A stretch of DNA of 64,000 bases, taken from contig CALFZO010000053.1 in NCBI GenBank assembly GCA_937952305.1, positions 1 to 64,000 of the forward strand, given 5' to 3'. Numbering within the stretch: position 1 is the first letter of the stretch; each line of letters starts with the position of its first letter. Source of the DNA: an uncultured Anaerolineales bacterium (GTDB lineage: Bacteria; Chloroflexota; Anaerolineae; Anaerolineales; UBA6663). The notes below the pieces were generated by a model, which saw only the letters and a list, made by a program, of their open reading frames with translations, made no database searches and was not told the DNA's origin. The translations under genes were made by a program, and so were the position numbers. Shown here piece after piece: positions 20,848 through 32,500 of this stretch.

Positions 20848-23800
20848 TCAATGGGCGCGGCCGTTGCCGTTGGCCGGGTAGGCGGCCACGGGCACCGCCA
20901 CGGCCGGAGCCGGATAGGCCGCCACCGAAGCGGCCTGAGGCGCCACAGCACAGGCCTGCTTCAGGGCATCCAGGGCCGCCACCACCTGGCGCGAGGCCGC
21001 GCGCAGTTGTTCCAGGGCGCTAGCCGCGACCGCGGCCTGGCCGGCAGTGTGAGCGACGACCAAGGTGCGCAGGGCGCGGTGCACGGCCTCGTGCGGCACG
21101 GCCACGGCGCCGAACTCAGGCAGATGCCCGCAATCCCGCTGGCCGCGGCCGGCATACCAATGCCCCAGGGCGCACTCGGTGTGGGTCTGCACGTCGGACT
21201 CGCGGATCACGTGCCCGCCCTGCAGCATCGTCTCGGCGCGCTTGACCCAGTTCAGGTGGGCGCGCTTGAAGGTTTCAACCATGTCCGCGCTGATGGCCGA
21301 GTGCTCTTCCAGCGTGAACTGCCCCACCACCTGCTTGAGGGCCTGGGCCATCTCCGCCAGCGACTGGGCGGAGGCGGACACTTCTTCCACCTGAGCCGTC
21401 ATCTCCTCGGCGCTGGCGCTGACTTCTTCCACAGCGGCGCTGTTCTCTTCCGAGACGCTGGCGATATTCTCGATCGAATGCGTGACCTCGGAGGCGCTGG
21501 CCGCCATCTGCTCGGTGGCGGCCGTGTTCTGCTCGACGACGGCGCCGACGTTATCCAGGCTGGCGACCACCTGGTCATTGAGCGTGCCCATGCCATCGGC
21601 GGCGGCGCGGTTCTGCTGCGCCACCCGGCCGGCCTCGGCCACAGCCTGGTCCAAGGCCTGGTTGGAGCGCGTCAGCGCGGCGACGGCCGTCTCGATGGCT
21701 TTGACCTGCCCCAGGAGGGTCTCGGTGCCGGCCGCAATCTCGCCGAAAGCTGAGCCGGCCGACTCGGTGGCGCCGGCGGCCGTAACGACATCGGCGCCGG
21801 CCTGCTGCATCACCGCCACCACCTCACCGGCACCGGACTGCACGGCCCGGATCATGTCGCCGATCTCCTTGGTGGCCTGGGCCGAGCGCTCGGCCAGCTT
21901 CCGCACCTCGTCCGCCACCACCGCAAAGCCCTTGCCGTGCTGGCCGGCCCGGGCCGCCTCGATCGCGGCGTTGAGGGCCAGCAGGTTGGTCTGCGAGGCG
22001 ATATCGTCGATGGTCTCCACGATGGCGCCGATCTGACCGGAGCGTTTGCCCAGGTCACGCACGCGGCCGGCCAACTGCTCGGTCGTCCCGCGCACCCGTT
22101 CCATGCTGGCGCGGCTGGCTCCGGCCAGCCGGGTGCCTTCGGCGGCGGCCCGGGCCGAACGGGCGGCGGCCTCGGCCACGCTCCCGGCGGCAGCCTCCAT
22201 CGCGCCCAGGCTCTGGCGCGCCTCCGCCTGGGCGCTCTCGGCGCGCTGGGCGCCTTCGGCCTGAGCGACCGCGCCGGTGCGGATGCCGGCGGTGGCGCTG
22301 GCCAACTGGCCCATCGTCGAGGCAGTCGCGGCCACAGCGTGCGCCTGCTCTTGAGCCCCCTTGGCGACGCCGTCGATGGCGCGGCGCAGTTCTTCCACGG
22401 ACACAGCCGTGCGCGTGATGCTGTCTGACTGCTGGGACGAGCCGCGCGCCACCTGCTGCATCGTCAGGCTGATTTGCGACGTCGCCCGGCCCGCCTCGTC
22501 GGCGGCGGACGCCAGTTGGCCGGCCGCCGCTTCCAGCCCGTAGGCGTTCTCAGCCACTTCCTTCATCAGTTGGCGCAGGTTATCGGTCATGGCGCGAAAT
22601 TCGCCGCCGACATCGTGCAGGCGCGCGATGACGGCGTTGAAAGCCTCGCCGAGCTGCCCAAACTCGTCGCGCGAGCGGACGGCGAGGCGCTCGGTGGAAA
22701 CCGTCAGCACGCGGGTCAGGTCGCCGCGCGCCAGCAAGCCCAGCTCATTGGCCAGGGTCGGCAGATCGGTCTCGGCGATGCGGCGAGCCGTGGTCACCGT
22801 TTGGCGCAGGTCTTCCGTAGCGGAGAAGTAGAACCCGCCGAACATCCAGAAGGCCAGCCCAATCGCCACGACGGTCAGGCCGACAACGACCGCCAGGTTC
22901 CAGGTGCCGGCGGCGATGCGCGCTTCCAGCAGCTGATCGAGCGCGTCCGACAGCGTGCCGACCAGCTCAAACTGGTGATCGATCGCCACCGTGGCCGCTT
23001 GAAAGTACTCGTCCGTAGTGAGCGTGACGGTGCTGGCGCCGATCAATTGGTTGTCCAACAGGTCCAGGAAGAGGCGCGTTTCGTCGTCGACGGCCGCGAG
23101 GGGCGCCGCGAGCGACTCGGCCAGAGCCGGGTTGTAGGCCAGGGCCCGCGCCAGGCCGTCGGCGCCGGCCGCGGCCGAGACACGCGCCAGCTGCGCGAGC
23201 AGCGTCAGTTGGGCGCGCAGATCCGGGGAGAGTTCACCGCTGGCGATGGCGCCCGAACCAAGAGCGCGCGCCTGGCCGAGGTACTCCGTGGTCTGGGGGA
23301 AGTTGACGACGATTGCGTCGATCAGGTAGTACGTGTCGACAGCCGGGTCGAGCGTCAGGCCGGACGCATCGGCGACGGCGGTGCGGAACTGCAGGAGTTG
23401 CCGCACCAGTTCGGTGTGGCGCGTGAAGCTCTCGGCGGCCGGAAGCGTCTCAACTTCGGCCTGCAGCACCTGCCAGGCCTGCTTCACCTCGGACCAGGCC
23501 GCGCTCGTCTGGAACTCCTGGCCGGACTGTTGATCCAGAACTTCCAACGCGCTCAGGTCCTCGGCGATGAGGGCCTGTTTCTGGAGCATGACGTCGCGAT
23601 AGGTCGCATCGCCCTTCAGGAACGTGGCGGCCGCGCCGCGATGCTGCTGCACATGCTGGATCAGGGCCAGCACAGGCCGCAGATAGGCGCTGCCGGCGAG
23701 CTCGCGGCGCGCGATCTGAATATCGCTATTGAGCGTCGTCACCAAGTTATAGGCGAAGAAGGCCAGCGGCAGCGAGAAGATCGCGGCCAGAACCAGGAGC

Positions 23801-23862
23801 TTGCGCGAGAACGCCAGGCGCGCCATGAGCGCCATCGGCACACCGAACACGATGCGTTGCAT
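20848..23862 (-). CDS. Chemoreceptor with helical (NIT-like) sensor and C-terminal CZB zinc domain
   Basis: 1004 residues. Membrane helix at about 20-42, then about 300 helical extracellular residues with a QQHRG element at 72-76 as seen in NIT-type sensors, second helix ([18 protein letters not shown]), HAMP, long-class MA hairpin (tip [11 protein letters not shown]), and a C-terminal CZB chemoreceptor zinc-binding domain. CZB ligands are visible: His in AHLNWVKRA, Cys in [10 protein letters not shown], and two His in VPHEAVH. CZB domains of other receptors bind zinc and respond to zinc or oxidants. A GTG start at 23880 is an alternative; ATG 23862 has AGGAC upstream. Confidence 0.92.
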   Translation of the reverse strand: MQRIVFGVPMALMARLAFSRKLLVLAAIFSLPLAFFAYNLVTTLNSDIQIARRELAGSAYLRPVLALIQHVQQHRGAAATFLKGDATYRDVMLQKQALIAEDLSALEVLDQQSGQEFQTSAAWSEVKQAWQVLQAEVETLPAAESFTRHTELVRQLLQFRTAVADASGLTLDPAVDTYYLIDAIVVNFPQTTEYLGQARALGSGAIASGELSPDLRAQLTLLAQLARVSAAAGADGLARALAYNPALAESLAAPLAAVDDETRLFLDLLDNQLIGASTVTLTTDEYFQAATVAIDHQFELVGTLSDALDQLLEARIAAGTWNLAVVVGLTVVAIGLAFWMFGGFYFSATEDLRQTVTTARRIAETDLPTLANELGLLARGDLTRVLTVSTERLAVRSRDEFGQLGEAFNAVIARLHDVGGEFRAMTDNLRQLMKEVAENAYGLEAAAGQLASAADEAGRATSQISLTMQQVARGSSQQSDSITRTAVSVEELRRAIDGVAKGAQEQAHAVAATASTMGQLASATAGIRTGAVAQAEGAQRAESAQAEARQSLGAMEAAAGSVAEAAARSARAAAEGTRLAGASRASMERVRGTTEQLAGRVRDLGKRSGQIGAIVETIDDIASQTNLLALNAAIEAARAGQHGKGFAVVADEVRKLAERSAQATKEIGDMIRAVQSGAGEVVAVMQQAGADVVTAAGATESAGSAFGEIAAGTETLLGQVKAIETAVAALTRSNQALDQAVAEAGRVAQQNRAAADGMGTLNDQVVASLDNVGAVVEQNTAATEQMAASASEVTHSIENIASVSEENSAAVEEVSASAEEMTAQVEEVSASAQSLAEMAQALKQVVGQFTLEEHSAISADMVETFKRAHLNWVKRAETMLQGGHVIRESDVQTHTECALGHWYAGRGQRDCGHLPEFGAVAVPHEAVHRALRTLVVAHTAGQAAVAASALEQLRAASRQVVAALDALKQACAVAPQAASVAAYPAPAVAVPVAAYPANGNGRAH

Positions 23863-23931
23863 ATCGTCAGTCCTGTCCACGGCGCCGCCCAGCAGCGCCG
23901 CACTAAAAGTGCATGCCCCGGACGCGCGTCG

Positions 23932-26202
23932 CTAACGTCCGACGAGCGCCAGCGGCCGAGCCGCCGGCCGGCCGTTCGGCGCCGGGACCGGCCCCGGCGG
24001 CGCCAGCTCGGCCGCCAATTTGAAGCGCGCCACCACCGTCTGCAGTTCCTGGGCCAGGTCCGCCAGGGCCTGCGCCGAATCAGTCACCGACTGCACCTGC
24101 GCGCTCATCTGTTCGGCGCTGGCGCTGACCTGCTCGACCGCGGCACTGTTCTCCTCAGAGACGCTGGCGATGTTCTCCACCGACTGGGTCACCTCGCCGG
24201 CGCTGGCGGCCATCTCCTCCGTCGCCGCCGTGTTCTCTTCCACCACGGCGCTGAAGTTGTCCAGGCCAGCCACCACGCGGCCGTTCAAAGTGTTCATGGT
24301 ATCGGCGGTGCGGCGGTGCTCCGTGGCCAGGGCCCCCACCTGGTGCAGGGCCGTCTGCAGGGTGGTGCTGACGCGCTCCATATCCGCCACGGCCGCCTCA
24401 ATCGTGTTCACCTGCCCGCTCAGGCCCCGGGCTTCGGCCGCAATCGTCTGAAAAGCTGTGCCGGCGGCCGAGGTGGCGTCCACGGCCGTGCGCACATCGC
24501 CGCCGGCCGCCTGCATCGCGTCCACGACTTCCGCCGCCCCGGTCTGCACGAGCTTGATCATCGTGCCGATCTCCTGGGTGGCCTGGGTGGACCGTTCGGC
24601 CAGCTTGCGCACCTCGTCGGCCACGATGGCGAAGCCCTTACCGTGCTCGCCCGCCCGCGCCGCTTCGATGGCGGCGTTCAGAGCCAGCAGGTTGGTCTGG
24701 GAGGCGATGTCGTCGATGGTCTCGACGATCGAGCCCACCTGGCCAGTCCGCTTGCCCAGATCGCGGACGCGCGCGGCCAACTGCTCGGTCGTCGACTGCA
24801 CCCGCTGCATGTTGGCCATGCTCTGGGTCGCCAGGTGCGCGCCCTCACCGGCCGTCTGGGCGGCCTGGCCGACAGCCTGTACCGCGGCAGTGGTGGCCTG
24901 CCCCACCGCCGTCAGGCTGCGTTCCAGGCCGGCGTGCGCGGCCGTGGCCTGATCGACGGCCGTCGCCTGCGACTGGGTTCCGGTCCACAGCGAGCCCACC
25001 GCCTGGGCCAGCTCACCCATCACCGCCGAGGTCGCCGCGACAGCGTGGGCCTGCTCCTGGGCGCCCTTGGCAACGCCGTCAATCGCGCGCCGCATCTCCT
25101 CCATGGAGGCCGCGGTGCGCGCCACGCTCTGCGATTGCTGGTTGGCGCCGTTGGCGACCTGCTGCATCGTGACGCTGATCTGGTGGGTGGCCTGGCCCGC
25201 TTCCTCGGCCGCCCCGGCCAGGTCGCGGGAGGTCGCGGTCACGCGCCCGGCATTCCCGGCCACCTGGGTCAGCAGCGTGCGCAGGCTCACCGTCATCTGC
25301 GCGAAGGTCTGGCCGAAAGCATCGCGGTCGGAACGCGGCGTGACGTTCACCGTCAGGTCGCCGGCCTGCAGACGCGCCGCCACGGCCGTCATATCAGTCA
25401 GATACGCCACCATCGCCCGGAAGGCGCGTGCCAACTGGCCGATCTCGTCCTGGGTATCGAGGGCGATGGTCTGGTTCAGATCGCCGTCGGCGATAGCCGC
25501 CGCCGAGCGGGTCAGGGCCGCGACTGGGCGGGTGATGGCGCGCGCGATCACAACTCCCACCAGCACCACCAACACCGCCGTCAGTCCGGCGACCGCGAAC
25601 ATGCCCAGCTCGCTCTGCTGGATCATGGTCGTCGCCGCCACTTCGACAGTGGCGTTATGGGCGGTGGCCAGCGTCACGACTTCGTCGACGGCGGCGCGGT
25701 GGCGCTCATAAGCCGGCCGCAGCGCCGCCTGCTCAACCGCGCGCGCGGCCGCCAGGTCGCCCGCCAGCAGCGCCGGCAGGAAGCGGTCATCGCGCGCGGT
25801 GTAGAAAGCCAGGGCCGCCTCGGCCGCTGTCTTGACCATGGTGGTCTTGAGCTGCCCGTCCGGCAGGGCCGTCTGCCAATACTCCCACCGGGCCGTGTAT
25901 TCGGTGCGCAGGCGGTGCGCTTTATCCACCAGGCTGTTCAACGCCGCGGCGTCGGCTCCCGCTTCGGCTGCCTGCATCAACTCGAAGACGTTCAGGTAAG
26001 ACTCGATGATGTAAGCCGGCGGCGGCAGGATGTCGGCGATCAGGTCCTTGCCCTGGATGATCTCGGTGTAGAGCGGGCCATGCACCTTGACGGCGCGCAA
26101 GGCCAGGTACTCGCCGCCGGCCAGAAGCAAGAGGCCGGCCAGGCTCAGGCCGATCAGCAGATACAGTTTGCGGCCAATCGAGAGGTTGTTCAGCCAACGC
26201 AT
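23932..26202 (-). CDS. Methyl-accepting chemotaxis protein with helical extracellular domain
   Basis: 756 residues. ATG at 26202 ([10 protein letters not shown]) has a GAGGAG ribosome site. Membrane helix at about 10-32, then a helical extracellular domain starting [20 protein letters not shown] and containing [12 protein letters not shown], a motif recurrent in bundle-type sensors, second helix ([20 protein letters not shown]), HAMP ([11 protein letters not shown]) and the long-class MA hairpin with tip [11 protein letters not shown]. It follows two single-domain response regulator genes and opens the run of six contiguous long-class receptors. Confidence 0.92.
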   Translation of the reverse strand: MRWLNNLSIGRKLYLLIGLSLAGLLLLAGGEYLALRAVKVHGPLYTEIIQGKDLIADILPPPAYIIESYLNVFELMQAAEAGADAAALNSLVDKAHRLRTEYTARWEYWQTALPDGQLKTTMVKTAAEAALAFYTARDDRFLPALLAGDLAAARAVEQAALRPAYERHRAAVDEVVTLATAHNATVEVAATTMIQQSELGMFAVAGLTAVLVVLVGVVIARAITRPVAALTRSAAAIADGDLNQTIALDTQDEIGQLARAFRAMVAYLTDMTAVAARLQAGDLTVNVTPRSDRDAFGQTFAQMTVSLRTLLTQVAGNAGRVTATSRDLAGAAEEAGQATHQISVTMQQVANGANQQSQSVARTAASMEEMRRAIDGVAKGAQEQAHAVAATSAVMGELAQAVGSLWTGTQSQATAVDQATAAHAGLERSLTAVGQATTAAVQAVGQAAQTAGEGAHLATQSMANMQRVQSTTEQLAARVRDLGKRTGQVGSIVETIDDIASQTNLLALNAAIEAARAGEHGKGFAIVADEVRKLAERSTQATQEIGTMIKLVQTGAAEVVDAMQAAGGDVRTAVDATSAAGTAFQTIAAEARGLSGQVNTIEAAVADMERVSTTLQTALHQVGALATEHRRTADTMNTLNGRVVAGLDNFSAVVEENTAATEEMAASAGEVTQSVENIASVSEENSAAVEQVSASAEQMSAQVQSVTDSAQALADLAQELQTVVARFKLAAELAPPGPVPAPNGRPAARPLALVGR

Positions 26203-26241
26203 GCGCCCGCTCCTCACTCACACAGGAAACAATCAGTCTGT

Positions 26242-26601
26242 CTACGCCGGAACCGCCTGACGCAGCGTGTCGATCACCTTTTGCGTCGCCAACGGTTTGG
26301 TCAAACAGGTGTACGCCCCCAGACGCGTCGTTTCGAGCATGTCGCCCTGGCCAGCCTGGCCCGTGAACATCACCACCGGCAGCTTGGGCGCGACGCGCCG
26401 GATAATGCGCAGCGCGTTGATCCCGTCGAGGCGCGGCATGCGGATGTCCATCAGCACGCCGTCCCAGCCGCCATCCAGCACCTTGAGCACGGCCTCGACG
26501 CCGTCCAGGGCGATCCCGGTCTCATAGCGGGCCTGGCTGAGCTCGTCGGCCAGGTATTCGGCCAAGTCGCGTTCGTCGTCCACGATCAGTAACCGGGTCA
26601 T
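26242..26601 (-). CDS. Single-domain response regulator
   Basis: 119 residues, a stand-alone CheY-like receiver: acidic pair in IVDDE, phospho-acceptor Asp52 in LMDIRMPRLDG, a Thr in VMFTG and the conserved Lys in LTKPL. No output domain. It shares the C-terminal TCLxKP feature with the neighbouring regulator at 26674-27042, suggesting tandem duplication. It probably receives phosphate from the PAS kinase encoded just upstream, or links that kinase to the chemotaxis machinery. Confidence 0.9.
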   Translation of the reverse strand: MTRLLIVDDERDLAEYLADELSQARYETGIALDGVEAVLKVLDGGWDGVLMDIRMPRLDGINALRIIRRVAPKLPVVMFTGQAGQGDMLETTRLGAYTCLTKPLATQKVIDTLRQAVPA

Positions 26602-26673
26602 AGTGTGATTTCCTTGGTGGCCGGCGCCGGGCCAGGGTGAGGCCGGGCGGCGACCGGAAAAGCAGGGAGCGTC

Positions 26674-27042
26674 TCAGACCGCCCGCGGCGCGGCAAGCAC
26701 GTCGCGGATCTCGGTCAACAGATCATCGATCTGGATGGGCTTGCTCAGGCAGGTGACGCCGTGGGAGGAGGCCTGGGCCATGTAGCCGCGCCCGACATGG
26801 CCGGTGAGCCCCAGAATCGGGACGCCCGGCGTCACCTTGCGCAAGACCCGGATCAGCTGGACGCCATCCAGGCCGGGCAGCATCATGTCCAGCAGGTACA
26901 GATCGAACCGCTCGTCCACGGCCGCCACGATGGCGTCCGCGCCATTCCCCACCGCCGTCACCGAAAAACGCCGGTCGACCAGTTCGTCGCTCAGGAAGTT
27001 GCGAACGTCGACTTCGTCTTCAACCAACAGGATCTTGGGCAT
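26674..27042 (-). CDS. Single-domain response regulator
   Basis: 122-residue receiver with the acidic pair in LLVEDE, Asp52 in LLDMMLPGLDG, LTGH and LSKP. The start at 27042 lies inside the last 23 bp of the multi-PAS kinase gene, so the two are almost certainly translated from one mRNA and are likely cognate partners. A longer reading frame upstream of this start is only the kinase gene read in another frame. Confidence 0.9.
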   Translation of the reverse strand: MPKILLVEDEVDVRNFLSDELVDRRFSVTAVGNGADAIVAAVDERFDLYLLDMMLPGLDGVQLIRVLRKVTPGVPILGLTGHVGRGYMAQASSHGVTCLSKPIQIDDLLTEIRDVLAAPRAV

Positions 27043-29371
27043 GGCAGGTTTCCAGGGAAGGCATGAGAGCGGGCGCCGCCAACACCGGCCCGGCCTCGCT
27101 GTAGTCGTCGAAGCGACCGGAGGCCGGCCCAGGGGGAACAGGCCCGGGCAGCTTGGGACGCGCGGTGGGGAAACGCAGGGTGAAGTTGGTGCCGTGGCCG
27201 GCATGCGAGTCCACACTGATCGTGCCGTTGTATGCGCGCACGATACCGGCCACGATCGACAAGCCCAGGCCGGTGCCCTTCCCGACCGGCTTGGTCGTAA
27301 AGAAGGGGTCGAAGATCTTGGCTCGGATGGTGTCCGGGATGCCGGTGCCGGTATCGGCCACAGTCAACACGAGCTGCGCGGCCGCCTCGTCATAACCAGT
27401 GGCGATCTTGATCTCACCACCGCTCGGCATCGCATCGCGGGCATTGGTGAGGAGATTGATGAGAATCTGGATGATCTGGTTGCGGTCACACTCCAGCGGC
27501 GGCAGGCCGGGCGCCAGGTCCGTGACGACGCTGATGTTGGACCAGCTGCGCAGCTGATGCTCGATCAGCAGCAGCGTATCCTGGACCAGGTGGTCCAGAT
27601 CGGCCGGGCCGGCCTGACCGCCCGAGACACGCGCATAGGTGTGCAGTGAGCGCACGATCTCGGCGCAGCGCCAACCGTTGCGGTGGACCACATCCAGGTT
27701 GCGGCGCAGGTTTTCCGGTGTCAGCGCGCCGTCGTCCAGGCGCCGCAGCAGGCTCTGGCTCACGCCCGTGATCACCTGCAAGGGCGAATTCATTTCATGG
27801 GCCACGCCGGCCGCCAGCGTCCCCAGGTCGGCCAGTTTCTGCGCGTTGAGCATCCAGGCCTGGGCCTGCTTCTGCTCGGTGATATCGGATTGGACCGTGA
27901 CCACCAGGCGCCGACCGGCCATCTCCACCTGGTTGACGCGGGCGGCGGCCGTGAACACCGTGCCGTCCTTGCGCCGGCAGCGCAGTTCGCCGGTCCAGCG
28001 GCTTTCGGACAGCAATTGCGCGTGCAGCTCGGCCACGCCGCCCAGGTTGGGGTGCTTGGCCGTCTCGGCGCTGAGGACGCTGATGTGCTGGCCCGCCAGT
28101 TCGCTGTGAGCGTATCCGAACATGGCATCCAGGGAGCGGTTGGTGAAGATCAGATTGCCGGCCTGGTCGGCCACACTGACACCCTCGTCCAGCCGATCCA
28201 GGATGTAGGCTTGCTGCGCCAGGGCGTCTTCAGCCTGCTTGCGCACCGAAATATCGCGGGTGACGCCGACCAGATCGCAGTCTTGGTGCTCGTTCAACAT
28301 CAAGGTCGTGCTGACCTCGGTCCAGACAGTGGTGCCGTCCCGGCGCAGCAGCAGGATCTGATCGATCCGCTGCCTGGCCGCCGGATCGCCATCCCGAAAA
28401 GCCTCCAGCCGGCCGAGCAGCCCAGTTGTCATCTCCGGCCAGGATTCAGGCGCGATGACGCCGTCCAGTGTCTGGTTCAGCATTTCCTCCGGCGTGTAGC
28501 CGAGCAGGCCGCGTACCGACGGGCTGACGAAGGAGAAGCGCATGGTCTCGGTGCTGAGCACCCAGACCACGTCGGCCGTGTTTTCGGCCAGGAGGCGGTA
28601 CTGGCGTTCGCTCTGGCGCAGGGCCGTGGCCATGGCGAGCTCGTGGGTGATGTCCCGCACGACGTGCACCAAGCCGGTCAGCCGGCCGTCGGACTGGATC
28701 GGAAACGTGGAAACCCGGAACCATCCCGGCAGGGCCGCAAACTGCACTGCCGCGATCTCCGCCTGGAAGAGGCCCTCCGGCACCGACTGATCGCCGAGCA
28801 GCAGTTTTGGCAGGCTGCGCCCCAACACATCGGCGTATTGCAGGCCCAGCCGTTCGATCACGGCCCGGTTGCAGCGCACGATCCGGCGGGCGGTATCGGT
28901 CATGATGACCATGTCGCCGACAGCGTCCAGCGCCGTCTCCCATTCCTGCTTGGCGCGGCGGATGGCATCCTCCACTTGCTTGGCCCGCAGCAGGTAGCGG
29001 ACGCGCCGGCGGACGGCGGCGTAGTTCAGCGGCTTGGTGAGGTAGTCGATGGCGCCAGCCTCGAAGGCCTGATTGATCGAGGCCTCGTTGTCCAGCGACG
29101 TGATGATGAGCAAGGGGACATGCCGGCGCTCAGCATCGGGCGCCAGGCGCTGACAGGCTTCCAGCCCATCCATGACCGGCATCATCAGATCGAGCAACAC
29201 CAAGTCCGGCTGGGCCGCGGCATAGGCGTCGAGACCCTGCTGACCATCGGAGGCCTCGGTCACCTGGTAACCGTCCTGCGTGAACACCAGGCGCAACAAG
29301 GCCCGCACGGCCGGGTCGTCGTCTACGATCAAGATTCGGGGGGCAACTGACTGCGTCAGCACGCGGGTCAC
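27020..29371 (-). CDS. Sensor histidine kinase (REC-PAS x3 or x4-HisKA-HATPase)
   Basis: 783 residues, soluble. Receiver domain at about 10-130 (Asp61 in LLDLMMPVMDG, TKPLN), then successive PAS/PAC segments to about residue 505 (each ending in VRDIT-, TRDIS- or QSDIT-type PAC motifs), an H-box at about 520-531 (AGVAHEMNSPLQ, His525), an N-box (LLTNARDAM), DTGTGIP and GTGLGLS. A GTG start at 29371 fits the receiver fold. The gene has its own upstream region with a terminator and an 11-bp repeat array, so it begins a transcription unit that continues into the two single-domain regulators. Confidence 0.9.
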   Translation of the reverse strand: MTRVLTQSVAPRILIVDDDPAVRALLRLVFTQDGYQVTEASDGQQGLDAYAAAQPDLVLLDLMMPVMDGLEACQRLAPDAERRHVPLLIITSLDNEASINQAFEAGAIDYLTKPLNYAAVRRRVRYLLRAKQVEDAIRRAKQEWETALDAVGDMVIMTDTARRIVRCNRAVIERLGLQYADVLGRSLPKLLLGDQSVPEGLFQAEIAAVQFAALPGWFRVSTFPIQSDGRLTGLVHVVRDITHELAMATALRQSERQYRLLAENTADVVWVLSTETMRFSFVSPSVRGLLGYTPEEMLNQTLDGVIAPESWPEMTTGLLGRLEAFRDGDPAARQRIDQILLLRRDGTTVWTEVSTTLMLNEHQDCDLVGVTRDISVRKQAEDALAQQAYILDRLDEGVSVADQAGNLIFTNRSLDAMFGYAHSELAGQHISVLSAETAKHPNLGGVAELHAQLLSESRWTGELRCRRKDGTVFTAAARVNQVEMAGRRLVVTVQSDITEQKQAQAWMLNAQKLADLGTLAAGVAHEMNSPLQVITGVSQSLLRRLDDGALTPENLRRNLDVVHRNGWRCAEIVRSLHTYARVSGGQAGPADLDHLVQDTLLLIEHQLRSWSNISVVTDLAPGLPPLECDRNQIIQILINLLTNARDAMPSGGEIKIATGYDEAAAQLVLTVADTGTGIPDTIRAKIFDPFFTTKPVGKGTGLGLSIVAGIVRAYNGTISVDSHAGHGTNFTLRFPTARPKLPGPVPPGPASGRFDDYSEAGPVLAAPALMPSLETCHAQDPVG

Positions 29372-29448
29372 CTCTCAAGCAACTAGACACAGGCGCGCCG
29401 CACGGGCGCCCGCATTGAGCAGTGTAGGCACCCCGCCGGCGAGTGTCC

Positions 29449-29488
29449 GTAAAGGGCTGAAGAAAGGCGGATAAACGGGCCGTAAAAA
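29449..29488 (-). promoter_or_regulatory. 11-bp-period TTTA direct repeat array
   Basis: TTTA-type cores on the minus strand begin every 11 bp (plus-strand TAAA at 29450, 29472 and 29483, with a degenerate AGAA at 29461). Minus-strand units read TTTTACGGCCC, GTTTATCCGCC, TTTCTTCAGCC, CTTTACGG. The array lies about 80-115 bp upstream of the multi-PAS kinase start and overlaps the T-run of the preceding terminator. The spacing is that used by OmpR/PhoB-family regulators. Confidence 0.55.
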
Positions 29489-29492
29489 CAAA

Positions 29493-29530
29493 GCCGGCGG
29501 CCGGCACCCTTCACGGGCCCGGCCGCCGGC
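29493..29530 (-). terminator. Rho-independent terminator of the receptor gene at 29555
   Basis: Perfect 12-bp inverted repeat GCCGGCGGCCGG / CCGGCCGCCGGC around a 14-base loop. On the minus strand it is followed by TTTGTTTTTAC. It lies 24 bp beyond the receptor stop codon. Confidence 0.85.
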
Positions 29531-29554
29531 CATCGTCGCCAAAAATGGTCGTCG

Positions 29555-32500
29555 TCAGTTGGGCCTAATCAGGCTGAGCGGCTCAACGCGCGGCGACATG
29601 GCTTTGGGCCGCACCGGCGCCGGCGGGGCCGGGTCGGCCGGGCTGTCCGGCAGGCGGAACTGACCGACCAGGGCTTTCAGGGCAGCCGCCCGGGCGGCCA
29701 GCGTCCGGGCATTCTGGTCCACATCCTGGACCTGCGAGCTCATCTGCTCAGCGCTGGCGCTGACTTCTTCCACGGCGGCGCTGTTCTCCTCGCTGACACT
29801 GGCGATGTTCTCGATCGCCTGGGTCACCGCGGCCGATCCGGACTCCATCGTGCCGGTTGCGGCGGCATTGGCAGCGGCGGCCGCGTTCACGGCCTCAACG
29901 GCCGCCGTGAGGGCGCTGGCTGCCGTGAGCATGTCCCGCGACACCTTGACCGTGCCGCCCGCCCGACTTTGGGCCTTCTCGGCCGCCGCCAGAATCCCGG
30001 CCAGGGCTTCGCCAGCCTGGTTGACGTGCTCGGAGCCGCGGTCCACCGCCTGGACCCCCTCCGCCATGGCGTGCACGGCCTCGGCTACGGCCGCCTGGAT
30101 GCCCGCGATCAGGCCGCCGATCTCCTGCGTCGCCTGGGCCGAGCGTTCCGCCAGCTTGCGGACCTCATCCGCCACCACCGCAAAGCCGCGGCCGTGTTCG
30201 CCGGCCCGGGCCGCTTCGATCGCGGCGTTGAGGGCCAGCAGGTTGGTCTGCGACGCGATGGTCTCGATCGTTTCCACGATCGTGCCGACCTGGGCCGACC
30301 GCGCCCCCATCTCCTGCACCTTGTCCGCCGAAGCCCCGACTCTGGCCTTCAGGCTGGACATGTCGGCTATCGTCTCCTCGACGATGCGGGAGCCGCTGCG
30401 CGCCGCCTCCGCCGCCGCCAGGGTCTCGCGGGTCACCGTTTCGGCGTTGCCGGACACCTGCTGAATGGCCGCGCTGATCTCGCCGGTCGCCGCCGTGGCG
30501 CGGTGCACGGCCGTCGTCTGGGCCTGCGTGCCGCGCGCGACCGACTCGATTGCCTGCCGCATCTGGGCGACCGAGGCGGCGGTGCGCGTCACGCTGGTAG
30601 TCTGCTGCGTGGTGCCCTGGGCGACCTGCTGCATCGTGGCCGCAATCTGGCCCGTCGCCTGACCGGCCTGGCCGGCGGCTGTGGCCAACTGCCCGGCCGA
30701 CGCCTGGACGGCGGCCGCGTTGTCGGCCACCTGGCCGATCAACTGGCGCAGATTAACCACCATCTGCGCCAGCGCCTGCCCCAACCCGTCCTGTTCAGAG
30801 CGCGGCTGGATATCACGGGTGAGATCGCCGGCCGCCACGGACCGGGCCAGGGCGACGCTGGCGCGCAGGAAATTCAAGAGGTCATGGAGCGCTGCAGCCA
30901 GGGCGCCAATTTCGTCCTCCGACTCCACGACGACGTCGCGGGACACGTCGCCGCGCCGCGCCACATCCGAGATGGCCGCCACCATCGCCTCCAGCGGCCC
31001 CACGATCAGGCGCGAGACCGCCAGCGCCAGGAGGCCGGCCAACAGCGCGGCCACGGCTCCAGCCAGCGTGACGCCGGCTTCAGCCGCGTTGGCCGCCGCC
31101 AACGCTTCCGCTTCGGTCTGCGAGACCACCACCAGCCAGTGCAGGGCTTCGACGGCGGGGCGGCTGGCCGCCTCCACCCCGCGGACCGGCGCGGGGGCCA
31201 GCAGGCTCGTTTCGCCTCCGAACGGAGCCGTCAGGACCGCGCCGTCGGCAACGCTGAGGCGCTGCCACAATTCCGGCTCGGCGGGCAACAGCCCGGCGGC
31301 CGTCACGCGCTCGCCGCTGGGCAACCACAACGCCACGGCGCCGGTCTGGCCGAACCCGGCCTGCGCCAGGCTCTCCGCCATCGCGGTCACGGCATACGTC
31401 GTGCGCAGAACGCCGATGACGGCGCCGGCCTGGTCACGCACCGGCACGGCCAGATCGATCCCCATCAGCCCCGCACTGTCGTCGTACTCCGGCTGGCCGA
31501 TGAACAGGCCGCCCCGACCGGCGGCGTAGGCGGTCTGCCACCAGTCTTCGTCCGATTGCACGTAGTCCGAGGTCCGGTTGGTGGCTGCCACCACGGCGCC
31601 GAAGCGATCGGTGACGAACACCTCGCGGTTATCCGGGAAACGGGCCCGCAGCTGGCGCAGGCCGTCGGCCAGCGGGCCAGCCAGCCGGGCGGCCACCAGC
31701 GGGGCGGTGTCATCATCAGCGGCATCCGCCTGCCGCCAGGCCTGGTCCAGCTTTTCCAGATCGGGCTGGAGGCCCGCCAGGGTAGCCGCCGCCGGATAGG
31801 CGGCGTTGGCCGCCGCCAGTTGGGTCTGCAGGCCGGCATCCAGGGTGAAAGCCTGCAACTGATCCAGCGGCCGAGACAGGGCGGCACCGATCCAGTCGCT
31901 CTGCGCGTGCGCCAGGTATTGCAGGTGCTGGCTGGTATCGGCGACCAGGCGGCGGCGGGCGTTGGCCTGGGCCCCAACGCCGACGAGGCCGATGGTGAGC
32001 ACCAGCATGCCCAGGAAGACCAAGATGAACTTGGTGTTGAGCGAGAAGCGCCGGTACTGCCGGACGACCGCCACGGCCGCTAGCAGCAGCACGAGGACGA
32101 CGAAGCCATTGATATAGAGGGCGCTGTTGGGCACGCTGGGTGAGGGCCGGGCCGGGCCAATCACATCCAGCGCCGCCACCGTGCTGGCCGCCAGCACGGA
32201 AGCCAGCACCCCGGCGGCCGTCTGCGCCCGGGGCAGCAGCGTAATCGCGATCACCATCCCGATCAGGAGCATGAACGCGCCGAACTGCAGGCCAAAGCTG
32301 GCGCCGGCGCCGCTCCAGACCTCGACCGCCATCTGGACCAAGGCCACGCCCAGCAGAAGCACAGCCGCCGACGTCATCCGGCCCTGCCGGACCAGGACCA
32401 AGGCGACGAGGTCAAAGACCAGCGTGGCGATCTGGAGCGCGAGCGTCGTCGGCGCGGGCAGCTGCCCGGCGGCGCTGGCCAACGATGCGATCAGGCCCAG

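Noticed and set aside
11023..26202. Tandem receptor genes as a repeat array or recombination-generated duplication.
   Set aside because: Similarity is confined to the signalling hairpin expected for the family; the sensor domains are unrelated and no direct DNA repeats flank the genes.
22474..26592. Very long open frame on the plus strand opposite two receptor genes (and similar long plus frames at 13067-15127, 16409-18664, 27683-29350).
   Set aside because: They lie entirely antisense to receptor or kinase genes, show low-complexity Arg/Gly/His/Leu composition, have no domain motifs and result from high-GC codon bias.
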